Assembly (NCBI RefSeq): GCF_001644565.1 | Contig: NZ_CP011387.1 | Span: 728,501 to 792,500, forward strand | Source of the DNA: Deinococcus puniceus | GTDB taxonomy: Bacteria; Deinococcota; Deinococci; Deinococcales; Deinococcaceae | DNA length: 64,000 bases | Direction: 5' to 3' | In this document: positions 26,352 through 35,632 of the stretch, one piece after another | How positions within the stretch are numbered: position 1 is the stretch's first letter | How the letters are laid out: each line of letters starts with the position of its first letter | Position numbers and translations under genes: made by a program | The notes under the pieces: generated by a model | Seen by the model: the letters and a program-made list of their open reading frames with translations, nothing else | Told to the model about the DNA's origin: nothing | Database searches by the model: none

Positions 26352-27002
26352 CTAGTTTTTGAGAGGAACAAAGGAATGGATTTTGCTGTCCAACTTCTCC
26401 AGCACAAACAGCGTATGCGCCACCCGCACGCCGTAATGCGAAATCCAGCCCTCCTCGTGCTGCACGCTGAGGCCGCATTCGGCAAACAGCGCCAGCCATT
26501 CCGCCCGCGTGCGCTCCTGCTGCGGGTGCCCCCATTCCAGATTCATCAGGGCGTCGACCCAATGTGACTGGCTGCCCGTGTCTTCTAACACCAGCACGCG
26601 CCCCCGTGACACGCGTACAGCTTCACGCAAGACCCGCTCCGGGTCAGGGCAATGGTGCAGCACGAAGGCCAGCAGCACGGTGTCGAAGCTGTCATCGGGG
26701 AAAGGAACGGTGTGGCCGTCATAGCTGTGGCGCGGCAGGCTGTACTTTTGCGCCAGCAGCGCGGCAATCGGTTGGGCGATCCAGCGTTGCCCGAATGCGC
26801 CGGGGTGGGGCGGCACATCCAGCAGCGTGACCTGAAAGCCGTGCCAGAGCCTCAGCAGCGCGGCGGTGTGGCCGGAGCCCGCGCCCATATCGAGCACCTG
26901 CCCGCCAACGGGATGCGGCGCGATTCGGCCCGCCAAGTCTGCCGCCCGCCGCCACGCGACTGGGCCGTAGAGGGCGGCGGCAATGGAGGCCCAGACCCGC
27001 AC
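26352..27002 (-). CDS. Class I SAM-dependent methyltransferase
   Basis: The 216-aa Methyltransf_11-type protein has motif I 'VLDMGAGSGHTAALL', acidic loop 'TLLDVPPH' and 'FDTVLLAFVLHHCPDPERVLREAVRV'. The GTG start at 27002 lies directly after the hrpB stop codon (TAG-GTG), so it is translated by coupling from the helicase message. Its target is unknown. It is distinct from the next methyltransferase, so this is a functional pair rather than a recent duplicate. Confidence 0.8.
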   Translation of the reverse strand: MRVWASIAAALYGPVAWRRAADLAGRIAPHPVGGQVLDMGAGSGHTAALLRLWHGFQVTLLDVPPHPGAFGQRWIAQPIAALLAQKYSLPRHSYDGHTVPFPDDSFDTVLLAFVLHHCPDPERVLREAVRVSRGRVLVLEDTGSQSHWVDALMNLEWGHPQQERTRAEWLALFAECGLSVQHEEGWISHYGVRVAHTLFVLEKLDSKIHSFVPLKN

Positions 27003-29519
27003 CTACACGCCCCGTTTTTTGGTGCCTTTCATCGGCGCGTGTGTCCAAGGATCGTCGGGCCAAGGGTGCTTGGGATAGCGTCCCCGTAAGTCCTTGCGAA
27101 CCTCGAAATAGCTGGAATTCCAGAACGAGCGCAAATCCTGCGTGACCTGCACAGGCCGTCCGGCGGGCGACAGCAGATGCAGCAGCACGGGCGTCCGGCC
27201 CCCATTCACGGTGGGCGTCTCGGCCAGCCCAAACAATTCCTGCAACTTCACCGCCAAAATGGGCGCATCGCCGGGGCGGTAGTCCAGCCGGATGCGGCTC
27301 CCGGTGGGCACGCTCAGGTGCGTGGGGGCCAATTCGTCCAGTTGCGCGGGCAGCGGCCAAGGCAAGAGGGCTTGCAAGGAGGGCAGCAGGTGAATGCGTC
27401 CCAGATCTTCCCGGCTGCGGGCATTGCCGAGGTGCGGCCCAAGCCACGTGTCCAGTGTGTCCAGCAGCGCCGTATCAGACAAATCGGGCCAACCGTCATC
27501 AGGCCGCCAGTGCCGTACCGATTCCACACGGGCGCGAAGTTGCGCGGCTTCTGGCGAGAAATTCAGCAGATGCAATCCCTCGGTGCGGATGGCTCCGGCC
27601 AATGCGCCCACCCGCGCCCCGGTGGGCAACTCACGCAGGGGTTGGCTACTCAGCACCAACGCGCCTACCCGCTGTTGCCGCTCAGCCAGCAGCGTGCCCG
27701 TGCGGGAATCCCAACGCACCACGTCGGCGGCTTCGGCGCGGGCCTCTAGTGCGGCGCGGCCTAATGGGGCCGCCAGAAAAATCCGGCCTTCCGCACTGCC
27801 TGAGTATTTGGCTGCTGCGCCGGGTGTGGCGTCCAGATGCGCCACTGCCAACGCTGAAGCCCCGGCCAACGGGTCTCCTTCGGGCAGCGCCGCGCCCTGT
27901 CCACCTGCCAGCAAAAACCGCCCGCGTCCGTCCTCCCGCGCCAGTGCCGCCCGCTCCGGGTAAGCCAGTGCCACCAACGCGCCCACGTCGTAGCCGTCCG
28001 GGGGAGTAAGATCAGGCCGCACTTTCAGCAGCGTGCGCCACTGCTTAGAGAGGCGTTCCACCCGCTCCAGCACGGCCACGTCGGCTGCGGTGCGCTCGCT
28101 ACGTCGCCACGCCCGCAGTGCCGCCACCCGGTCTGTCAGATCGGCCCCAGAACCGGGGGGCAACGGGTCGCGTTCTTCCAGTAGGGCGGCCACGTCGGCG
28201 GCCAATGCTCCATCTTCGGCCCCGTTGAGCAGGTGCGCCAAGCGGGGATGCGTGGGGAAGTCCAGCAATCTTGCTCCCGCTGTCGTCACCCGTCCGGCGT
28301 CATCCAGTGCGTCCAGATCGTGCAGCAGCGTGCGGGCGAGGGCCACACGCGGTGCGGGCGGCACGTCCAGCCAGTGCAGGGTGGCCGGGTCGGGCGTGCC
28401 CCACTGCGCCAATTCCAGCGTCAGCGGGGCGAGGTCGGCTTCCAGCACTTCGGGCAGGCTGGCGGCGGGCAACAGGGCGTGCGTGCGCTCGCTCCAGAGG
28501 CGGTAGGCCACCCCCGGCGCGGTGCGTCCGGCCCGTCCTGCACGCTGCGTGGCGCTGTCCCGCGTGACCCGCCCCGTGACCATGCGCGACAGCCCCGATG
28601 CCGGATCGAAGCGCTGGGTGCGGCTCTGCCCACCGTCTATGACCACCCGCACGCCCGCAATGGTCAGGCTGGTTTCGGCAATAGACGTGGCGAGAACCAC
28701 TTTGCGCCGCCCACTCGGATCAGGCAGGAGCGCCCGCCGTTGCGCGGTTAAAGGTAGGTCGCCGTAGAGGGGCAACACTACGGTTCCCGCTGCTTCCAGA
28801 TCGGCCAGTTGCCCCGCCGCCCCCCGAATCTCGCGCACGCCCGGCAAGAAGGCCAGAATGTCGCCGGGGTCGGCCTCCAGCGCCGAGCGCACGGCCCGCG
28901 CCACCGCGTCTTCTACCCGCCCCACCGGGTCGGCACTCAGGTAGCGCACCTCCACCGGGTAGGCCCGCCCCGCGCTCTCGATCAGCGGGGCATTCAGGCG
29001 TGAGGGCAGGTCAGCATTCAGGGTGGCACTCATGACCAGCACGCGCAGGTCGTCGCGCAGTGCGCCCTGCACTTCCCGCAGTAAGGCCAGCGCCAAATCA
29101 GCGTTCAGGCTGCGTTCGTGGAATTCGTCCAGAATGACCAATCCCACGCCCGCCAGTTCAGGATCGCGCTGCAATCGGCGGGTCAGAATGCCCTCAGTCA
29201 CAACCTCTATTCGGGTGGCCGCCGACACCCGCGACTCGAAGCGCACGCGGTAGCCCACGCTCTGGCCTACTTCCTCACCCAAGGTTTCGGCCATGCGGGA
29301 CGCTACCGCCCGCGCCGCCACCCGCCGGGGCTGAAGCATCACGATGGTTTGGCCTGCCAGCCAAGATTCATCAAGCAGAGCCAGCGGCAGCGCCGTGCTT
29401 TTGCCCGCGCCGGGGGGAGCCTGCACCACCACCAATGCCGTATGGTGCAGCGCCGCCCGCACCGCCGGAATCACTTCGGCAATGGGCAAGTCGGTGGGCG
29501 GCAGGAGAGAAGCAGACAT
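27003..29519 (-). CDS. hrpB: HrpB-type DEAH-box ATP-dependent helicase
   Basis: The roughly 838-aa DExH helicase has Walker A 'APPGAGKSTALPLALL', motif Ia 'MLQPRRVAARAVASRMAE', the Walker B box 'VILDEFHERSLNADLALAL', motif III 'VMSATLNA', motif V 'LATSIAETSLTIAGVRVVIDGG' and motif VI 'QRAGRAGRTAPG'. A helicase-associated domain and the long HrpB-specific C-terminal domain follow. HrpB is a nucleic-acid helicase of poorly defined role. I start at 29519 because a -10 box TAGCAT overlaps the alternative ATG at 29531. The two methyltransferases follow in one transcript. Confidence 0.9.
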   Translation of the reverse strand: MSASLLPPTDLPIAEVIPAVRAALHHTALVVVQAPPGAGKSTALPLALLDESWLAGQTIVMLQPRRVAARAVASRMAETLGEEVGQSVGYRVRFESRVSAATRIEVVTEGILTRRLQRDPELAGVGLVILDEFHERSLNADLALALLREVQGALRDDLRVLVMSATLNADLPSRLNAPLIESAGRAYPVEVRYLSADPVGRVEDAVARAVRSALEADPGDILAFLPGVREIRGAAGQLADLEAAGTVVLPLYGDLPLTAQRRALLPDPSGRRKVVLATSIAETSLTIAGVRVVIDGGQSRTQRFDPASGLSRMVTGRVTRDSATQRAGRAGRTAPGVAYRLWSERTHALLPAASLPEVLEADLAPLTLELAQWGTPDPATLHWLDVPPAPRVALARTLLHDLDALDDAGRVTTAGARLLDFPTHPRLAHLLNGAEDGALAADVAALLEERDPLPPGSGADLTDRVAALRAWRRSERTAADVAVLERVERLSKQWRTLLKVRPDLTPPDGYDVGALVALAYPERAALAREDGRGRFLLAGGQGAALPEGDPLAGASALAVAHLDATPGAAAKYSGSAEGRIFLAAPLGRAALEARAEAADVVRWDSRTGTLLAERQQRVGALVLSSQPLRELPTGARVGALAGAIRTEGLHLLNFSPEAAQLRARVESVRHWRPDDGWPDLSDTALLDTLDTWLGPHLGNARSREDLGRIHLLPSLQALLPWPLPAQLDELAPTHLSVPTGSRIRLDYRPGDAPILAVKLQELFGLAETPTVNGGRTPVLLHLLSPAGRPVQVTQDLRSFWNSSYFEVRKDLRGRYPKHPWPDDPWTHAPMKGTKKRGV

Positions 29520-29652
29520 TTCGGCAGGCATGCTAGCGCGGGTGGGCGGGCAGAGGAATGGAACGCCTGTTCAGCAAAAGCGTGTACACTCACGGCGTCC
29601 TGCAAGGGACGCGGCGCATGACAACCGGGGCAAGAGCGGGTACAACACGGAC

Positions 29653-29707
29653 GTGAAAGCGCCCGGAGTTGCGATCCGGGCGCTTCAGAAAAGGAGGTGA
29701 TTTCCTT
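29653..29707 (+). promoter_or_regulatory. Leader hairpins and strong ribosome site of the 43-aa peptide
   Basis: A perfect stem, AAGCGCCCGG/CCGGGCGCTT (about 29657-29686), ends a few bases before AAAAGGAGGTGA, a near-perfect complement of the 16S rRNA end. The ribosome site itself sits in a small hairpin: AAGGA pairs with TCCTT just before the ATG (29692-29707). Such a masked but very strong site is typical of tightly controlled small proteins. Confidence 0.55.
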
Positions 29708-29839
29708 ATGGCTCAACACCGTAAGGTTACACCAAAACGCCCGCGCAAGCCAATCAAGCCGAGTGACGTTGCTGCGATCATAGCAGCGGTAGGCACTCTG
29801 CTGATGGGCTTGGCGGCGGTTCTGACAGCCCTGAACTAA
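29708..29839 (+). CDS. 43-aa membrane peptide with a basic N-terminus
   Basis: The frame encodes 43 residues: a strongly basic head (MAQHRKVTPKRPRKPIKPSD) and one hydrophobic helix (VAAIIAAVGTLLMGLAAVLT). It has the best ribosome site in the window, partly held in a hairpin, behind a stable leader stem. The layout resembles type I toxin or small regulatory membrane peptides, but no antisense RNA can be proven from sequence. No known family is recognised. It stands alone between hrpB and the HAD gene. Confidence 0.6.
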   Translation: MAQHRKVTPKRPRKPIKPSDVAAIIAAVGTLLMGLAAVLTALN

Positions 29840-29918
29840 GCCCTCTCGCGCTCCGGTTGCGTGTGCCTAAATTCCGATATTCAGCGGCCCTTCTGCCTGT
29901 CAGCAGTTGGGCCGTTTT

Positions 29919-30575
29919 CTATATCGGAACAGGCAGCCCCTCTAGCCTTAGAACGTCCCGCAAATCGCGCAGCACCGCATCCGGCGTTTCCCCATTCAGC
30001 GCGTGTCCGGTGGGCAGGAAGGCTGCTCGCATCCCCACTTGCTGTGGCCTCCACACGTCATTTTTGGGCGAGTCGCCTACAAACCAAGTTTCCGCCGCCG
30101 ACACGCCCAGCCGTTCCAGCGCCAGCGTGTAGATGCGGGGGTCAGGTTTGCTCAGGCCCACTTCCTTGCTGATCACGACATCATCGACAAGGGGCCGGAG
30201 ACCGCAGCCTTCCAAACAGGCGGTCTGTACGTCCTTCCAGCCGTTGGTGACGACGCCTATTCGGATTCCAGCCGCTCGCAACTCGTCCAGTGCGTTTACC
30301 GCGTATGGCATGAGGGCAGGAGCAGTCAGGAAATGGGTGGCAAAATCTTGGAATAACTGCTCGGAGTCGTGCAGTAAGCCAAATTCCCCGATCAAATCTG
30401 GGAAAACTTCCCGCTTAGCTCTGTACCCAAAATCGTCCAACTCGGTGAACCTTTCTGCATACCCAGCAGGCAGACCAAACCGTTCCATATGCCCGCTCAG
30501 CCAGCTTTGCACGGTGGCGTTTCGGTCATGCAAGGTGCCGTCCAGATCGAACAGAACGGCGCGTACTGGAGTCAA
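29919..30575 (-). CDS. HAD-family hydrolase
   Basis: The 218-aa phosphatase has the four HAD motifs: 'LFDLDGTLHDRN' (nucleophile and acid Asp), 'VVTNGW' (Thr), 'KEVGLSKPDPRIY' (Lys) and 'FVGDSPKNDVW' (Asp pair). The cap-1 helical insert is similar to the YjjG/phosphoglycolate phosphatase group, which removes phosphate from small metabolites or nucleotides. It starts with TTG overlapping the SDR stop codon (TTGA), so it is translationally coupled to the upstream short-chain dehydrogenase. Confidence 0.88.
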   Translation of the reverse strand: MTPVRAVLFDLDGTLHDRNATVQSWLSGHMERFGLPAGYAERFTELDDFGYRAKREVFPDLIGEFGLLHDSEQLFQDFATHFLTAPALMPYAVNALDELRAAGIRIGVVTNGWKDVQTACLEGCGLRPLVDDVVISKEVGLSKPDPRIYTLALERLGVSAAETWFVGDSPKNDVWRPQQVGMRAAFLPTGHALNGETPDAVLRDLRDVLRLEGLPVPI

Positions 30576-31255
30576 CGCGGCCCCGGACGAATGCTGAGAT
30601 CAGGGATGGTGGCGTCACGCGGCAAGTTCAGCACAGAGCAGATAGCGTCGGCCACCGTTTCGGCCTGTACGAAGGCGGTAGGGTCATACGTTGCGCCTTC
30701 CTGCCCGCGCACCTTGCGCTGCATTTCGGTGGCGGTGCGGCCCGGATAGAGGCTGGTGACGCGCACGTCGTGGGGCGCTTCCTCGTCGCGCAGGGCGTCG
30801 GCCAAGGCTTTCAGGGCGTGCTTGCTGGCGGCGTAACTGGCCCACTCTGCGCCCGCCCGCAGTCCCGCGCCGCTGTTCACGAACAGAACCGTGCCGCGCT
30901 CTGCCCGCACACGCGCCAGCAGCAGCCGGGTCAGTTCGGCGGGGGCCACCACGTTCACGGTCAGGGTGTGCGTCCACACCGCGTAATTCTGCTCGGCCAC
31001 CGCGCCCAATTCCACCATTCCGGCGTTGTGAATCAGGTTAGTCACGCGGCCCAATCCAGCCAAAGCCCCCGCAAACGTTTCGGGCCGCGTCAGATCAAGG
31101 GTCAATGTTTCGCCGCCCACTTCTGCCTGCAACGTGTCCAGTTTGGCTGGGTCACGCCCCACCAGAATCAGGTCGTGTGCGCCAGCCAAAGCGCGGGCGA
31201 GCGCTGCGCCGATGCCGCCAGTGGCACCGGTGATGAGGGTCACGGGTTGGGTCAT
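30572..31255 (-). CDS. Short-chain dehydrogenase/reductase
   Basis: The 227-aa Rossmann enzyme has the coenzyme motif 'TGATGGIGAALARALA', 'LIHNAGMV' and the catalytic Ser-Tyr-Lys set in 'VNSGAGLRAGAEWASYAASKHALKALA' (YxxxK). Downstream, 'VTSLYPGRTATEMQ' fits the classical SDR fold. It is small for the family and has no membrane segment; the substrate is unknown. A -10 box TAGCGT ends six bases before ATG (plus 31262-31267), so it is leaderless. It is the first gene of a pair with the HAD hydrolase. Confidence 0.9.
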   Translation of the reverse strand: MTQPVTLITGATGGIGAALARALAGAHDLILVGRDPAKLDTLQAEVGGETLTLDLTRPETFAGALAGLGRVTNLIHNAGMVELGAVAEQNYAVWTHTLTVNVVAPAELTRLLLARVRAERGTVLFVNSGAGLRAGAEWASYAASKHALKALADALRDEEAPHDVRVTSLYPGRTATEMQRKVRGQEGATYDPTAFVQAETVADAICSVLNLPRDATIPDLSIRPGPR

Positions 31256-31292
31256 GGGCAGACGCTAGCGCACTTGGCGGGTGGAGGCACAG

Positions 31293-31326
31293 CAAAACCG
31301 CCGCACCCATTCAGGGAAGCGGCGGT
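31293..31326 (-). terminator. Terminator after the extracellular nuclease gene
   Basis: On the minus strand ACCGCCGC pairs with GCGGCGGT (31326-31319 with 31304-31297), followed by TTTTGCT. It lies 20 bp beyond the nuclease stop codon and separates it from the SDR promoter. Confidence 0.7.
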
Positions 31327-31346
31327 CAGAGGTTAGAGTTTAAGGC

Positions 31347-34300
31347 TCAGGGGCAAGGAGTCACTGCACTTGCGCTGTTGCGGGGCGTAGGGGCCGCCGC
31401 CGTAAAATCGCTGGCGTTGTTATTGGCGTCGGTGCAGCCGTTTCCGGCACGGGTGGCGGCAGTGGTGTTGCTCAGAGCCGGAGCCGCAGCAGCGCCTTCA
31501 AAGGCGTTGGCGCTGCCGTAGCCCACGAAGTCCAGCACGTCGGGATCGGCCAGTCCGGTAATCGCTGCGGCGTTGGCTACCAGCGCGATTTTGCCGTTGG
31601 TGCCCGACATCAGAATGCCCGTACCCGTGAAGTTGGCGTCGGGCGTGGGCAGGGCCGCCGCGGGGCCTGTGCCGTCCGACATGCGGATCAGGAAGGATTG
31701 GCCGGGCTGCACGTTGAAGGTGGGCAGGGCGATGGAAGCGGTGGCCGTCGCCGCGAACGTGCCTGCCGCCGAAGCGTACTGCACGCTCATTCCTGCCGTA
31801 CTCACAGGCTGCTTGCTGCGGTTGAACAACTCCACGAAGTCGCTGAGGAAGGTTGCGCCGCCGTTGCCGCCCGCGCCGTAGACCTGCCGAATCACGAGTG
31901 CGCCGCCTGCCACTGCCGCTGCTGGGTTCACGGTCACGTTCAGGGTGCTGCTGTCGCTGAGTGCGCCGTTGCGGGCGGTGATGGTGTACTGGTAGCTGCC
32001 GGGGGCCGTGCCAGCCGGGGCCGAAACAGTGGCGTTGAAGGCTGCGCCGCTGGCGACGGTGGCGGGCACGGTCACGATGGCGGGTGCGCCGCTGTTAGGC
32101 GTCACGGTCAGGGTGATGGGGCCGCTGGCGTTCACGTTGCTGGCGGTAAAGCTCTGGGTCACGCTTCCGCCCACGGTCACGGTGGCGTTGCCCGTTTCCG
32201 GGGTCAGGGTCAGGCTGGCAATCGGCGTGCTGATGGGCGCGTCTGCCGTCAGGTTCAGGCCCACCAGCACGGGGTCATGGTCGCTGCTGCGGAAGGCGTC
32301 GGGTGCGAAGAAGGATGCCTGCTGATCGGCAGCCTTGAATTCCGTGTTGTAGTCCAGAATCACGGGTTCGTCGGCGTTGATGTGCCACTTGGTCTTGCCC
32401 GTCAGTTGCCCGTTCAGGCTCTGGCTCACGATGGCGTGATCGAGGCTGCCCCACGTGCCGTCGAACTGGTACGAGTAGCTTTCGGGGCCAAATACGCTGA
32501 CCAGATCGTCGGCGTTGCCTGCCGTATTGTCGGCCCCACGCAACAGGCGCATGATCGGGTCTTCCATCCGGTAGGCGTTCAAGTCGCCCAACAGGATGCG
32601 GTCTGCGTCGGCCACACCGGTGGGGTTGGTTTCCAACCATTTGGTGATGACGGCGGCGGCGGCAAGGCGTGTGGCGTTGCTGGCCCCCTGACCGTCCAAC
32701 TGATCGGTGTCGCCCGCGCAGGGGCTGCCCTTACTTTTCAGGTGAGCCATCGCCGCGGTAAAGCGCCCGCCGTTCGCGTTGCTCTGGAAGGTCTGCGCCA
32801 GCGTGGGGCGGTTGCAGGTGTCGATATAGGCCGGGTCGAAAGTGCTGTCCAGAATCGCCAGATTGCCCACCGGGGTTACGGCGGCGGGTTTGTAGATCAT
32901 GGCAACCGTAATCGCGTCGGTGCCGATGTTGGCCGCCGAATTGATGTAGGCGTAAGTGCCCGCCGTGCCGCCCGTGGCCGGGTCGTTCAGCGCATTCACC
33001 AGATTGGCGAGGCTGCTGTTGGCACCCTTGGCGTAGTCGTTCTGCATTTCCAGAATGCCCAGCACATCGGCGTTCAGTTTGCGAATCGAATCTACGGTTT
33101 TGGCCCGCTGGCGCAGGAACTCGTCGCAGTTGTTGGCCCCGCGTGCCGTGCTGCCTGTGCCGTTGGGGGTGCAGCCCGTATTGGTGGTCAGCAGCGTGGT
33201 GAAGTAGTTCAGCACGTTCATGCTGCCCACGCGCAGGCTGCCGCCCACCGCTTCGGGCACGGGCTGGCGCGGGTTGGTGGCGGTAATGGTGGTGCTGGCG
33301 GCGGTGGCGTGAATGCGGTAAGTGTCGATGCTGCCGCTGCCCGTCCAGCCGTCGTTGCTGTAGCTCAGCACGCCTGTGGCGGTGGCCGTATCGCCGCCGC
33401 GCAGGGTGTTGGCCGCGCTGAGGGGTTGGTTGCCGCGCCCGAAAATCAGCGGGTTGGGGTTCTGCGCCCGCGTGCCGTCGTCGATCCGAATAAAGCGGTT
33501 GGGCAGGTTGGCATTGAATGCGGCCAGTCCCGCCACACTGGGCGCGTTGATCTGGCTGAAGGTGTACAGGCGCTCGTCGGCCAGATCGAAGCTGCCGCCA
33601 CGTCCCAGCGTGAAATTGTTGGTCACGGTGCCGCTGACCGTCACCAGCATCCCCTCGAAGCGTTCGCGCTCCGAGAAGGGGAGAGGCAGAGTGAGGGTCT
33701 GGGGTGCGGGCAGGGCGGTTCCATTCGCCAGCACAGTCACGGCAGCCGCACTGGCGGGGCTGATCTGCGTGGCAGTCACGAATTCGCTCACGTTTCCGGT
33801 CACGCGCACGCGGTCTCCGGTGGTCAGGGTGGGGCAATTGCCACCCGTAGAACCGCAGAAGATGAACACGCCGTCGCTGGTCTGGGCGTCGTTGTCGGCG
33901 TCTATCCCTTCTTCCTGCACAAAAAAGCCGCGCAAGGTTCCGGCCACCAGATTGCTGGTCACCACGCCTTCTACGGTCACGGCTCCGGTCAGCGGGCTGG
34001 GGGCGTTGCCGCTGGGGGTGCTGCCCTGCACGGCTCCGATGTTGTTGAGGGCAATGGTGCCGGGGTTGTCGGTGGCGCTGAACACGAGACTGAAGGCAAA
34101 CGGGTCTTCGGCGGCGGTGGCGGCCATCGGAATTTGGGTGGCAAAGGTCACCACCGTTTCGGCTCCGGGCGCGAGAGTGGACAGACTCTGCCAGCCCTGA
34201 TGCGCCACGCCCGCCACTTGCAGGCCAGCGGGCAGGGTCACGGCCAAGTCCCCTGTATTCAGCCCGGTCACCAGCGGCGTCGCTTTGGGGTCAGGCGCGA

Positions 34301-34832
34301 AGGTGGGCACGCCGCCCACGTAGGTCAGTTCGCGGCCCGTGTCGGGTTTCAGGGCGGCGGCGCGGGTGTCGGGGACGGGGGAGCCGTCGAACCGCTTCAC
34401 GTCCTTAAACGGGGTAGAGGAGACGGTGGCCGTATTGGTGGCGTCGCCGCCCGCCGTGTCTACAGGCACGAAGGTGGGGGCCGTCAGCGTGGCGGTTCCA
34501 GTGTTTTTCACCCGGAAGGAAGCCCGCAGGTAGCGCACCCGGTTGGCCTCATCGGTCAGGGTGCCCGCCGACAGGGGCGTGTACAGGAGATCGGTGACGG
34601 CGGTGGCCTGCGGAGTGAGTCCCTTTACGGCCTGCACGCTGATGGTGGGCGTGGCAGAGGTGGCGTCCGTCACGCGCAGTTCGTAGGTGCCGAGGTTGGC
34701 GGGTGCGGTGCGGGCGGTCTGATTGGCACCGGGTTGGTTGGCGTTGGGAGCTTGCACGCTGGGTTGGCCGCAGGCGGTCAGGGCCAACAGTCCGGCAAGA
34801 ATCAGGCGGTTGCTGAAGAGAGGACTGGACAT
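31347..34832 (-). CDS. ExeM/NucH-type extracellular nuclease with lamin-tail domain
   Basis: The 1161-aa lipoprotein (lipobox LTAC, Cys21) has an N-terminal Ig-like region (about 40-270) and an OB-fold-like region ('VEGVVTSNLVAGTLRGFFVQEEG', about 285-400). An endonuclease/exonuclease/phosphatase domain follows: 'VGSMNVLNYF', 'VLGILEMQND' (catalytic Glu), 'LLGDLNAYRMEDP' and 'RSSDHDPVLVGL'. Next come a putative Ig-like/Big module and a C-terminal lamin-tail domain ('DFVELFNRSKQPVSTAGMSVQY'). It probably degrades extracellular DNA for nutrient use. Its start overlaps the upstream lipoprotein stop (TAATG), and its N-terminal region resembles that lipoprotein. Confidence 0.9.
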   Translation of the reverse strand: MSSPLFSNRLILAGLLALTACGQPSVQAPNANQPGANQTARTAPANLGTYELRVTDATSATPTISVQAVKGLTPQATAVTDLLYTPLSAGTLTDEANRVRYLRASFRVKNTGTATLTAPTFVPVDTAGGDATNTATVSSTPFKDVKRFDGSPVPDTRAAALKPDTGRELTYVGGVPTFAPDPKATPLVTGLNTGDLAVTLPAGLQVAGVAHQGWQSLSTLAPGAETVVTFATQIPMAATAAEDPFAFSLVFSATDNPGTIALNNIGAVQGSTPSGNAPSPLTGAVTVEGVVTSNLVAGTLRGFFVQEEGIDADNDAQTSDGVFIFCGSTGGNCPTLTTGDRVRVTGNVSEFVTATQISPASAAAVTVLANGTALPAPQTLTLPLPFSERERFEGMLVTVSGTVTNNFTLGRGGSFDLADERLYTFSQINAPSVAGLAAFNANLPNRFIRIDDGTRAQNPNPLIFGRGNQPLSAANTLRGGDTATATGVLSYSNDGWTGSGSIDTYRIHATAASTTITATNPRQPVPEAVGGSLRVGSMNVLNYFTTLLTTNTGCTPNGTGSTARGANNCDEFLRQRAKTVDSIRKLNADVLGILEMQNDYAKGANSSLANLVNALNDPATGGTAGTYAYINSAANIGTDAITVAMIYKPAAVTPVGNLAILDSTFDPAYIDTCNRPTLAQTFQSNANGGRFTAAMAHLKSKGSPCAGDTDQLDGQGASNATRLAAAAVITKWLETNPTGVADADRILLGDLNAYRMEDPIMRLLRGADNTAGNADDLVSVFGPESYSYQFDGTWGSLDHAIVSQSLNGQLTGKTKWHINADEPVILDYNTEFKAADQQASFFAPDAFRSSDHDPVLVGLNLTADAPISTPIASLTLTPETGNATVTVGGSVTQSFTASNVNASGPITLTVTPNSGAPAIVTVPATVASGAAFNATVSAPAGTAPGSYQYTITARNGALSDSSTLNVTVNPAAAVAGGALVIRQVYGAGGNGGATFLSDFVELFNRSKQPVSTAGMSVQYASAAGTFAATATASIALPTFNVQPGQSFLIRMSDGTGPAAALPTPDANFTGTGILMSGTNGKIALVANAAAITGLADPDVLDFVGYGSANAFEGAAAAPALSNTTAATRAGNGCTDANNNASDFTAAAPTPRNSASAVTPCP

Positions 34833-35632
34833 TATTGTTCGCTCCGTGTGGGCAGGGTCAGGGGGGTGGCGGCGCTCGGTGCCGTTTCTACGGCGGCCAG
34901 CAGCAGCGTGACGGAAAAGGGTTCAGCGCCGGGGTGGGCGGTGCGGTTGAGGGTCAGGCCCACATTCAGGGGCCGGGTCGCGCCCGTGCCCTGCGTGACG
35001 AAGGCTTTTCCGGTGTAGGTGCCTGCGGCAAAGCTGCCCGCTGGGTAGCCCGCCACCGTTCCCGCCGGACTCTTCGCGCCTGTGGTGGTCAGGGAAACGT
35101 CGTTGTATAGGCTCGCGCCGGGAGTGGTCACGTCTTCTACCAAGCCTGTGGCCGCATTAAAAGTCTTGGGCTGGCCCAGCGTCAGCGATGAGGCGTAGGC
35201 AGGCGCAGAGGTGCCGTTAAACAGCCGAATCAGCGTGTAGGGCGTGTTGCCTTCGGTCAGGGGGCTGCCCATGCCGTCCACTTTGGCATCGTCCGACAGG
35301 CTCACGGGCACGAAGGCCAGCGGCGTGCTGCCCACGTTGCCCACCCGGTAGGCCGCGTGGAAGTGGCGCGTATCTTGCCCGTTCACGGTGGCAGTGAACG
35401 TGTGAACACTGTCCAGCGTAAAAGTCAGGTTCGCCGTGTCCTGCGCGGTCAAGTTGCCGCTGACCACGTTCAGGCTGCTGCCCAGAAGTTGCGTGCCGAT
35501 GCCGTTGATGGTCAGGGCCACGATGGGCGCGGTGCCGCTCGGCGTAGGTGTGGGTTCGGGAAGGGGTGTAGGGTCGGGCGTGCAGGCCACGAGGCCCGCC
35601 AGCAAGGTGAGGGTCAACAGGGTTCGTTTCAT
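34832..35632 (-). CDS. Lipoprotein related to the nuclease N-terminal domain
   Basis: The 266-aa product has a lipobox LVAC (Cys17), a Pro/Thr-rich linker and a beta-rich body. Its 'RHFHAAYRVGNVGSTPLAFVPV' and 'EPFSVTLLLAA' segments match 'RYLRASFRVKNTGTATLTAPTFVPV' and 'DPFAFSLVFSA' in the neighbouring nuclease, in the same order, so the two share a domain. No function is known; surface adhesion or substrate delivery to the nuclease is possible. The start has AAGGA about six bases before ATG. It is translated just ahead of the nuclease with a one-base overlap. Confidence 0.7.
   Translation of the reverse strand: MKRTLLTLTLLAGLVACTPDPTPLPEPTPTPSGTAPIVALTINGIGTQLLGSSLNVVSGNLTAQDTANLTFTLDSVHTFTATVNGQDTRHFHAAYRVGNVGSTPLAFVPVSLSDDAKVDGMGSPLTEGNTPYTLIRLFNGTSAPAYASSLTLGQPKTFNAATGLVEDVTTPGASLYNDVSLTTTGAKSPAGTVAGYPAGSFAAGTYTGKAFVTQGTGATRPLNVGLTLNRTAHPGAEPFSVTLLLAAVETAPSAATPLTLPTRSEQ

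Noticed and set aside
31698..35018. A very long plus-strand open frame (about 1100 codons) antisense to the nuclease gene
   Set aside because: It is Gly/Val/Ala/His-rich low-complexity protein with no domain, a shadow of third-position GC bias in the real nuclease gene on the minus strand.
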